DNA of 64,000 nucleotides. Source: Conus ventricosus (Eukaryota; Mollusca; Gastropoda; Neogastropoda; Conidae). The position numbers and the translations under genes were made by a program. Positions 55,150 through 64,000 of this stretch are shown here, piece by piece; positions within the stretch are counted from its first letter, which is position 1; every line of letters starts with the position of its first letter. Under the pieces are notes generated by a model. The model ran no database searches and was not told the origin of the DNA. It saw only the letters and a list, made by a program, of their open reading frames with translations. The DNA lies in contig CM031601.1 of NCBI GenBank assembly GCA_018398815.1, forward strand, positions 32,561,380 through 32,625,379, given 5' to 3'.

Positions 55150-57900
55150 GAATCATTTTGAATGAACAAACAAAAATTACCGCCACTGGCACTAGCCTTG
55201 ACTGTAAGACTGTAGAGAACTTACTCAAAGGACTGAACCCAAATAAGGCTCAAGGACCTAATGGCATTCCCCCCAGGGTCTTAAAGGAAATATGTAAAGA
55301 AATATCAAAACCACTTTGTCACTTATTTAATAAAACTTTAGAAGAAGGAGTCTTACCAGAAGACTGGAAAACTGCAGAAGTTACAGCTATTTTTAAAAAC
55401 GGATCAAAAAATGAGCCTGGATATTATAGACTGTTGGTCTGACATGTGTAGTGTGTAAAGTTCTAGAAACTATAATAAGAGATTGTATTGTCAATCATTT
55501 TCAGGACAATGATCTGTATTCAGATTGTCAACATGGGTTTAGGGGAAAAAAGGTCTTGTATGACACAGCTTCTTTTAACAATGGAAGATTTTACAGAATA
55601 TATTGAGCAAAAAGCATCATTTGACGTTGTCTACTTGGACTTTAGAAAGGCTTTCGACACTGTACCACATTGTAGGCTTCTGGAGAAGTTGAAGGGTTAT
55701 GGGATTACAGGAAATGTACTGAATTGGATCCAGGCTTTTTTGTCTGGACGAATACAAAAAGTAAGGATAAATGATGCCACTTCACAAAGATCAGATGTAC
55801 TAAGTGGTATACCTCAAGGCAGTATCCTAGGACCCATACTTTTCACTATATTCATAAACAATCTTCCAGAATCTGTCCAAAGCAACTGTAAGATTTTTGC
55901 TGATGACACGAAACTGTATGGAAATTCTACCAATCATACAAAAATACAAAGGGATGTATATTCATTACAAGAATGGTCTAATGAATGGCACTTACATTTC
56001 AACGTATCCAAATGTAGTGTTGTGCACTATGGTAAAACAAACCCAAATCATAAGTATTATAATTTATATGAAGGTAAATGGACAAGAAAATGAAATAAAT
56101 GAGTGTGAGGAAGAAAAAGATCTTGGCGTTATTTTTGACCCACTACTTTCTTTCGATGTACACATCAATAAATCATCAATAAAGCAAACCAAATGATAGG
56201 ACTAATAAAGAGAACTTTCACATACTTGAATAAATATATATATTATTGAAATTGTTCAAAAGCCTGGTACGGCCGCACTTAGGAATATGGAAATATCATA
56301 TGGTATCCCTTACTCAAAAGGCAGTCAAAGGCAGTAGAGAAGGTACAAAGACGGGCTACAAAGCTACTACGGGAATGCAGAAATATGAATTATGAACAAC
56401 GGCTAAGATACTTAAACTTACACTCCTTAAAGGTCTACTTTAGAGATTTTCGATAATTTGTTAAAAACAGGTCTACATGTCATATAACTACAGTATGGTA
56501 TTCATTTTTCAAAAAAAGTCGCCGGAAGAATTTAATAGATAAAAAACGAGTTTTGCACACCTGTTCCCAAACCCGCGCGGTAGACCGAAAAACCGTGACG
56601 TCACTTGATGGACGCGACCTACACAACAAGCCAACGCAAGTGAAATCAACACGAGTTGCGATCCCACAGCCTAAAAAGTCACGAGGGAGTGGCAGATATT
56701 GTGCTGTAGGCATGTGCAGCAGCTCAGCAGGAGACGGATATTCTTTGCACACATTTCCATCTGATCCAGATACTCGAAAAAGTGGATTTGGTTGGTGCAA
56801 CCATGCCAGGCCACTAAGTTATTATTACCACGTCAGTTCCAGCTGGACCACGGAAACGAGCTGTTCCGACAATTGCCGAGCCCGTTCGAGTGGATCAAAA
56901 ACTTCGTCTGCATTGTGCGCGTATACTTTGAAGGGGAGAGGTAAGCTCGTACAGATGAGTACGATAGTCGCACGTTTATTCTGTTCTTATCTAGGACAGA
57001 TCACACTTGTTAAATTGAATGAACACGTTAAGGCTTGAGGAAGGAGAATCTCCGCTCGCCGTCCACGCGTGATCACATCGAGAAGTCAGTCGGTAGCCTC
57101 CCTCGAGACTTCGTAAAGTCCGTACGCCTTCGGAATGATGTGTTCGGGCGTCCAGCTGGAACTGAATAGCTCGTTTCCGTGGTCCAGCTGGAACTGACGT
57201 GGTAAAAAGAACTTGGCGTTCAAACTGATAAGGTAAAGGCCTTGCAGAAACATCCCCAGAGTTACATTGGCTGTCGCAATCATAGTCACTGCTTTTACAT
57301 GATAAATTAAATACCGATTGGGATGTGCAAGAACCATCAGAATCGCTTTCTGTCGCCGTTGGCTTGTTGTGTAGGTCGCGGCTGACGGCCAGTCCATGTG
57401 ACGTCACAACCAAGAGTAGTTAAGCCATGCCAAGATTTAGTTGATTACCTCCCATTTCCTGATTACAGGTGAAAATGCCCACTTTCGCGGATCGATTTTG
57501 TGTGATCGGGAGAGATCGGATGTTTGTTTTACCAATTTATCAAACATTTCATATTTCTGCATAAGCTGACCAATTATCGAAAACCTCTAAAGTAGACCTT
57601 TAAAAGGTAGACGCATTCGCGGCGATCTGATCGAAGTCTATAAAATATTTAATGATATGGTGGATGTACAAATAGAGAATTTCTTCAAATTATATACTGA
57701 TAGTGTTACTAGGAAGCCAGATGGGAAAATCTTCATTAAACACTGTGAGACTAATAAACGTAAAATGGTTTTTGGAAAGAGAGTACCACATCTTTGGAAT
57801 GATCTACCAACTAACATTGATCAAAGTTTGCACAGTCTACTAACTCATTTAAAAATCTCCTTGGTGCGGATCATAAATTCACTAATAATTGTTTCCAAGA
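55150..57900 (+). mobile_element. APE-type (CR1-like) LINE reverse-transcriptase relic, interrupted
   Basis: 5'-truncated; begins inside ORF2. RT blocks in order are LNPNKAQGPNGIPPRVLKEI, EDWKTAEVTAIFKNGSK, (frameshift near 55440) VVYLDFRKAFDTVPHCRLLE, SGIPQGSILGPILFTIFINN and KIFADDTKLYG (catalytic FADD), ending at 56093 and resuming shifted with EEEKDLGVIFDPLLSF. A 1,169-bp DNA transposon then splits it (56431-57599). The C-terminus resumes at 57604 with RRIRGDLIEVYKIFNDMVD and FGKRVPHLWNDLPTNI. It has few stops and could be relatively young. It is head to head with the minus-strand LINE fragment that ends at 55085. Confidence 0.92.
56427..57603. mobile_element. Kolobok-like DNA transposon (TTAA target, THAP relic)
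   Basis: The element at 56431-57599 is flanked by TTAA on both sides (56427-56430 and 57600-57603) and splits an otherwise continuous LINE. Terminal inverted repeats of about 31 bp start AGGTCTACTTTAGAG at each end with two mismatches (then TTTTCGATAATT). Inside, a frame on the plus strand (56685-56800) reads GSGRYCAVGMCSSSAGDGYS then LHTFPSDPDTRKSGFGW, the N-terminal part of a THAP zinc finger (C-x-x-x-x-C, FP-x-D). TTAA targets plus a THAP-bearing transposase are features of the Kolobok superfamily. No DDE catalytic region is present, so the copy is non-autonomous. Its two halves are also inverted repeats of each other over several blocks (for example CGACCTACACAACAAGCCAA, and GTTCCAGCTGGACCACGGAA with its complement). 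Confidence 0.8.
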
Positions 57901-57929
57901 ATGACGTCATTCAACATCATGACGCAACT

Positions 57930-58640
57930 TTGAAAACAAGGATCACAAGAAGACCCAGGCTTCTAAAGATTTACCACAAGTTCTTATTCTACATGATTCT
58001 GTCATGAACAAAGTGGACGGAAAGCGACTGGGCGATCCTACGGTTTGCAGGTGGCGACAAGGAAGCTCCAGGCCATCGAGCAATGCAGCACAGTTCTTGA
58101 AGACGTCAAAGAAAATCTGTTTCCAGAACCGGACTGCATTGTTCTCCACGCTGGAATAAAAGATGTCAGATCAAAAGAACCAACAAAATGCAGCATCAAC
58201 ATGGAAAAGGGCATTAAAACGGTCAGAGAATTATTTCCAACAGCAAAAATAGTAGTGAGTCAGGCTGCGCCAGTGAGAAATGAAGCCCTTGACACAAAGA
58301 GAGAATTATTTAATGCCTTGACAAAATCCAGACTCTTGTCTGAGAAAAACATCAGTTTTGTAAGCTACCACAATCTGCATGCTACAGACTACAGGCACTG
58401 ACTGCAGATGAGATCCATCCAACAGCCAGAGGAACGAGCGTGCTGGCCAGTACCCTTGGGAGGCATCTGTACTACCGCCTGTTCTGGGAGAAGCCACGGA
58501 GGAGATCAGCCCCCTCTCTTCACCTTCACAGCCCAGGGTTCTACCCTCGCCTTTCCCGCCCCCATGGTTCTACTGACTGTGCTGTCATCACCGGCTGGAC
58601 TCTGTGTTCCCCTCTCCCCCATTCCACCTTCCATAATTAA
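57930..58640 (+). mobile_element. SGNH-hydrolase-like ORF, probable LINE ORF1
   Basis: Frames read QVLILHDSVMNKVDGKRLGD (block I, with HDS where GDS is usual), then PEPDCIVLHAGIKDVRSKEP (block III, HAGIND-like), KTVRELFPTAKIVVSQAAPV, and after an in-frame stop at 58400 LTADEIHPTARGTSVLASTL (block V, with the D-x-x-H pair). This is an esterase-type SGNH fold as found in ORF1 of some CR1-type LINEs. It could be ORF1 of the LINE that starts near 58690 or the remnant of another element. It has one frameshift near 58045 and a stop. Confidence 0.72.
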
Positions 58641-58689
58641 TGTTTGATTTACTTTTGATGTTTAAACTTTTAAACAGACCTTTGTTTAG

Positions 58690-61600
58690 TTAGATTTTCA
58701 TGAAAATGTTCAAATATCTAAACATTTTGCAATGGAACTGTGGTTCTATTGTTAGATATACTTCGTATTTAAATCAGTATTTGATGACTAAAAATGTTTA
58801 TGCTTTTTATTCCAATTTCTTAAGGTTAACAGCAGCAATTTGCCTGACATTCCTGGTTATTACCACCCACCTACTGCCGCATGGATATTACCAATGACAT
58901 TTATGATTAAATATGCGTGCATGACATTGACAATAAGAGTGTTAAAAATTTCAGGAACGATAATAATCTGCATAACTACAGTTATGCCTGTAAATACGTC
59001 TACTATGGAGTTAGATCCAAATAACCTTTTTACAGTGTTTCAGTGGAACGCGAGATCTATTTCCACTAACCTGTTATCTTTTTGAGAGTCATGTTTTGGA
59101 GAAAAACTATTGCGTGTTAGCGCTCATCATTGAACGTGGAAAAGAAAAAGCTTTCCAAACTTAAGAACTATTAGTATTACTATCGGTATCCTCCTCTTTG
59201 CAGCATCAATGGGGTAAATAAAAAGGTGCAAACAGCTATCTATATTAGACTTGACCTTGAGTTTACATATATAAGCCCACTACCAGTGTCTATAGATAAA
59301 CAAGATGTGTTTGCCACAGGTGCTGCCATCAAAGTAAATAAGGAATCAGTCTATAATGTTCTGTCTGTGTACTATCCTAATGGTCCTGAAGGGGATGACA
59401 CAGATTGGTTAAAACATACTGATTTTACACAGAGGACGTGGATTGTCATGGGCGACTTTAATGCTCATGCGCCGTTTTGGGATACAAGTTTTAGTAAAGT
59501 GACATCTAATAGATTTGTTGAAAATATTGTTGATTCGAATCTAATTTTGTTAAACGCCGGTAGAATTACGAGAATTCCTGATGATGTTACAAGTCGAGTG
59601 CAATAGATCTATCGCTTGTTTCCCAAACATAGCAGTAAACTATAGCTGGTCCACAATAGAAGATTGTTTAGGGAGTGATCTCTTCCCATTACAATACTGT
59701 TTAATGAAAACATACTTGATGAAACCGTCTATCTCTGAATGCAAAATTCCAAAATTTAACTATAAACTGGCCCAACTGGAAGCCTTTCAAACTTTTCTTG
59801 TGTCGCAAAATATATCACCAATTGAGAATGAAGATCTAGATACTTTTTATGCAAATTTCTCAAAAGTAGTATTACTAGCAGCTGAAAATACTATCCCAAA
59901 ATATAAATACAAAAAGATTGGAAAAATATGTAGGCAATGTATGGTGGACAGAAGAATGCAGACTCGCTGTACGTCAAAGCGAAAAAGCTACAAAACATGG
60001 ATAAGAAAAAAGTCAGATGAAAACTTTTTAATCATGAAACAAGAAAAGAATAAATGTACTAAAGTTATTGCTCAAGCAAAAAAAGAAGTGCTGGGTTGAG
60101 TTTTGTGAAGTGAGGTATCAGAATCAAAAGATTTATTTAAAGTTTGGAAAAAAGTAAAAGAATGAAATATTGCTATAAAACTCGGTCATACCCAGTAAAG
60201 TTAAAAACTGATTTTCCCACTGCTTTGGATAAGCTGAAGCTTTTCAGATTTATTTTCAGCTTGTAGTCAATCTAAAAATCTTCAGCCAGAAAACAGTTGT
60301 CACAGAAACAATGAGGAACAAAAAGACGAATACATGGCTCCTCCACAAGAAAACGAACATTTCCTAAACTCGCCTTTACTGTTGTCAGAACTGTCAGAAG
60401 CACTAGATTCTATCCCTTCACATGATTCAGCTGTTGGCCTTGATGGCGTGTCCTATCACCTCATCAGACACTTACCTTCTTCGTGGAAAGTACTACTGCA
60501 TTCATTATTCCAAAAATGTTGGATTAATGGCACTATTCCAAGAATCTGGAAAAGTTCAGTAGTAGTCCCAGTACTCAAGGAAGGTAAACAGAGGACATCT
60601 GTGCATAGTTACAGACCCATAGCTCTAACATCTCATGTTGGTAAACTTTTAGAAAAAAATTATTCAAAAACGATTGTTATATTACTGTGAAAAAGGTGGT
60701 GTGATTCCTGTTCAGCAAGCGGGCTTTCGAAAAGGTCGTACCACAGACCATTTAGTAAAACTGACCAGTCACATTAAAAAGCAATTCTCCCATAGAAAAA
60801 GTACTTTGGCTACATTTTTTTACGTTAAAAAGCCTATGACTGCGTATGGCACGCAAGGCTATTGTACAAATTGAAAAAAATGTTGGCATTTCTGGGAGAA
60901 TGTTTGATTACATTAAAAGCTTCCTAACAGAAAGAAGCATATGTACGCGGATTGGAGGAACTTATTCATCCTTTAGGAATGTAGATATGGGTATTCCTCA
61001 GGGATCGGTTATTGCTCCCATGTTGTTCACAATCCTAATCCTGATCTTCCCAAATCTATGTCAAAAGCAATGCATGTAGTACAATATGCAGATGATATTG
61101 CTATTTGGATTAATTGTACATTAAGGAAGCATTCCAATAAAAGAACAATAAATTTTGTACAGAAGATGTACCAAAAGGAATTGGATAAATTATCTTCATA
61201 TATGAAGAACAATGGATTAGAACTATCTGGAGAAAAAACATGTCTTATGTTGTTTAACAATGGTGAGAACCCAAAGAGTCTACCCTCGCTTTTGCTAGAT
61301 GGTCAGATTCTGGAATATAAACAAAAAGTTAAGTTCCTGGGGGTATTTTTAACTCCTAAGCTGAACTGGAAACGCATATTGAAAACTTAATTGATAAAAC
61401 AAGAAAAAGATTAAACATTCTTAAAATTATATGTTGTCAACCATGGGGTCAGGACTGTCATACCCTTTTACATCTATACATCTCTTTAGTCCGATCGAAA
61501 TTGACTTATGGGCAGGAAGTGTATTTCTCTGCACCTAATTATCTTTTAAAGAGATTGCAAAGCTTGTATAGTAAGGCCATGAAATTAGCCCTGAGAGTCC

Positions 61601-62965
61601 AGTACACACAAACACTAATAGATGTTATAAAGAAACAAATATATATTACCTCTAAATGAAAAGCGATTATTAGATGTATCCAAATATATTGTCAGAAGTC
61701 TTTCTGTTGAAAATTCAGTTACTGAAGAAATACTGATTGATTCCTGTCCAGTAAAGATTTTCCTAGGAGGTCTAAAAACATATCTTACATTCAACCAATT
61801 AGAAACTACACATCTGACTTTATGTCACATTGTAATATTGATATTACTGCTATACCAGAATTTCCTGCAGTACCTCCAATGCCTCCTTGGGAGCACCTAA
61901 ATGCTTCTTTTGATTACAAATACACTTTGGTAAAGAAAAGTGATAATGTAAATATTTTAACAACTGAAGTTCGTGAACATCTGGAAAACAGCTCTCCAAA
62001 TCATCTAAAAGTGTTTACAGATGGGTCGGTAATGAATCCTCTGACAGTGGTTCAGGCTTTATATACCAACCTTAAATGTCAGGAAATCATATTATGTAGG
62101 AAAGGGGTTTTCAATCTATACCTCAGAATTATATGCAATACTGAAGGCTTTGACTTACATATATGATACATCAATTGCTTTCTATCAAATTTTACTTTGT
62201 GTTTATTCCAAATTAGTTTTACAGTCACTAGAGCGTTGGGACTGCAAAGCTAGAAAAGATTTGCTTTTTGAAATAAAACATCTCTGCATTGTTTCATTAC
62301 ACTAGGCATAAGAGTTGATTTTTGTTGGGTCCCATCTCACTGTGGTATAAAGTGGAATGAAATAGCAGACAGTCTTGCAAAAGAAGGAGCAAACAGAAAG
62401 ACGGAAAATTTACTAAACAATCCCTTAGATCTATCCTCTTGTGAATTAATCCAAATTATGGAAAAATGTATGCATAAGCAGAATTCTAGTCAAAAAATGG
62501 CTACTTTACCGTTGTGCCCAAGGCACATTGTTAGATTAATTCATAAATTAAGGTTGAATGCTTGGAACACTAAATATTCTCATGGTATTTCTTGTGTATG
62601 CAGAGAAAACATTTCTGTACATCATCTTTTGTTTGAATGCTCAGTGTTGACCCCACTCTATGAGGAGAAAGGTATTCAGATGAATAACATTGATAATGTC
62701 AATACTGTCTTATATGGTTCATATGTTGCTGAAATTGCCATGGTTATTTCGCAGTCACAGGTTGCAAAATTTTTATAAAGATGAACAACTTTGTGTACCG
62801 CTAGGGTATTACACTCATGTCAATATGCATATATTAGATGTGGGTTTTAAAGTACTAATGTGGATGATAAGTTAAGTGTGGAGGGTGTTTTTCTTTTTTT
62901 TTTTTTTCTTTTTTTTTTTTTTGGTCTAATATCATCTAGCGATGAAAAGACATTAAATAAACCAC
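58690..62965 (+). mobile_element. Nearly complete but broken LINE ORF2 (APE, RT, RNase H)
   Basis: In order: the endonuclease start LNILQWNCGSIV (58723), a second similar start FQWNARSIST (59036), then WIVMGDFNAHAPFWDTSF (59440). The RT begins with GLDGVSYHLIRHLPSSWK (60440) and VVVPVLKEGKQRTSVHSYRP (60560). It continues with QQAGFRKGRTTDHLVKLT, VDMGIPQGSVIAPMLFTI and VQYADDIAIWINCTL (YADD at about 61085). RNase H follows with KVFTDGSVMN (62010), a shifted SELYAILKALTY and WVPSHCGIKWNEIADSLAKE (62330). The C-terminal His/Cys region is CVCRENISVHHLLFECSVL (62590), ending at 62778. The tail AATAAACCACTGAACTGAAC is near 62960. RNase H plus YADD suggests the I group. At least ten frameshifts or stops. 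The fragment at 17561 belongs to the same family. Confidence 0.92.
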
Positions 62966-64000
62966 TGAACTGAACTAAATTCACTAAATTGTTATTTGAA
63001 TTTGATTAACAAACCAATATGCGCATATGCAACAAACAAATTCAGAATACTAAACAATACATGGATGGGGATTCAGGAAAGGCCGCGAGGCCAAGGCTAC
63101 GTATATCAGCCTGTCCCTTACTACTACTAAGACAGAAAAGTGCCATGCTGTGTGCAAATGTCTACAGGCACAGTGCTTTTCAACTTCCAGCACTGGTCTG
63201 GGGGCCTAGTAGTACAGCCCCAGGCTCAGCCAAGTGTTTTGCCCCTGTGCAGAAGTTGCTGCACAGGGTTTTTTGGGGAAAAGTTTTGCATATTAAGTTT
63301 GCCCAGATTTCAGAAATTTACTAGAAACACATACACATGCATACACACAGTGACACATACTGTTAGTGTTATATTCAGAAATCTATTCTGATATTTTGAC
63401 CCAAATGGTATTCTCAAGTGGCCAGCCTGCAAATTGAATTAATGAGCAAGATTCAATGGTTTTATATTTTCTTTTTATAAAGAACACTTTTATATGCAGA
63501 TTGGAGACATTTTTTCCATATAATGGTTAAATTTCTTATAAATTTTGCTCATTTATCTTGCATATTTTGTTACACACCTGTGCAGAGCATAATGTGATTG
63601 TTGAAGAATGCGCACTGGTGACCTACTCGTTTTTGAGTGAACCAGTCTTTTAGGAAGAAGAAGAGTACTATTAGTACTTTGCAGTAAATTTCTGTTAACT
63701 TTGGGTTCTTAGGGAAGCCAAGCAGAAATGGGGGGGGGGGGGGGGGGGGGGGCAAAAACATTTATGTATGCGTATTCTCTGGACAGTTAAAACTTTTCTG
63801 GCTATTTCTAGCTCTGTCAGCATTCATACAGTCCTTACAAGTCTTTAAGAGTCCTTAATGTAGGGGCCCCCTTTTCAAGGCTTTGAATTTAAATGAGTCA
63901 TTTGAATTGGAATCAGGCGTTTGTTTTAAAGGTCCTTAAAAAGTGCCTAAATTTTGTCACTTCCAATGAGTTTGAATAAAGTGTAAAATCTTTAGTCTAT
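62966..64000. other. Unique stretch to the window end
   Basis: Contains T runs near 62890-62925 (LINE tail side) and a G run at 63730-63752. No gene recognised. A 101-codon frame at 63019-63324 has no identifiable domain. Confidence 0.5.

Noticed and set aside
56427..57603. A piggyBac transposon
   Set aside because: TTAA target fits, but the termini begin AGGTC and the only recognisable domain is THAP, which points to Kolobok.

Overview
This window reads as nuclear DNA of a metazoan, most likely a mollusc and perhaps a gastropod. The reasons are spliced genes with GT-AG introns, a eukaryotic tRNA-Asp, dense CA/GT and CT/GA microsatellites, many tandem satellites, and a repeat fauna typical of marine invertebrates: an RLE-type LINE, APE-type LINEs, a Penelope-like element, a Gmr1-like Ty3/gypsy element, tRNA-derived SINEs and a Kolobok-like DNA transposon. 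The taxon is an inference. Single-base frameshifts in the mobile-element copies, plus many C or G runs longer than 20, may partly reflect sequencing error as well as decay.

Layout. 0-6.2 kb holds microsatellites, a minisatellite, a dispersed repeat and a decayed Gmr1-like retrotransposon on the minus strand. 6.27-27.65 kb is the best-supported gene, a minus-strand alpha-1,3-fucosyltransferase of the GT10 family. Two exons are visible, separated by a 20-kb intron. That intron is filled with seven long tandem arrays, a LINE relic, two head-to-tail copies of an RLE-type LINE, and a Penelope-like insertion inside a satellite. 27.7-35 kb is more minisatellites, a SINE and microsatellites.

35.0-44.4 kb is a large imperfect palindrome whose right arm carries two LINE fragments and about 3 kb of extra sequence. 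Starting within that extra sequence is a plus-strand gene predicted here by joining four exons (41771-48761; 280 residues, phases all consistent). Its product is not recognised. A minus-strand tRNA-Asp(GTC) at 52026-52097 lies head-to-head with the first coding exon of a nucleoside diphosphate kinase at 52407. The remaining NDPK exons are not seen.

52.9-63.0 kb is mostly LINEs: two CR1-like 3' fragments, a longer reverse-transcriptase relic interrupted by a 1,169-bp TTAA-flanked element with a THAP-domain relic, an SGNH-hydrolase-like ORF, and a nearly complete but frameshifted LINE with endonuclease, reverse transcriptase and RNase H. The last kilobase shows nothing identifiable.

The most notable items are the nested Kolobok-like element, the palindrome that overlaps an unrecognised gene, ribozyme-like motifs tied to Penelope-type sequence, an array of ten consensus U1/5'-splice-site motifs antisense to the fucosyltransferase, and an RLE LINE whose 3' end carries a tRNA-like promoter segment in both copies.
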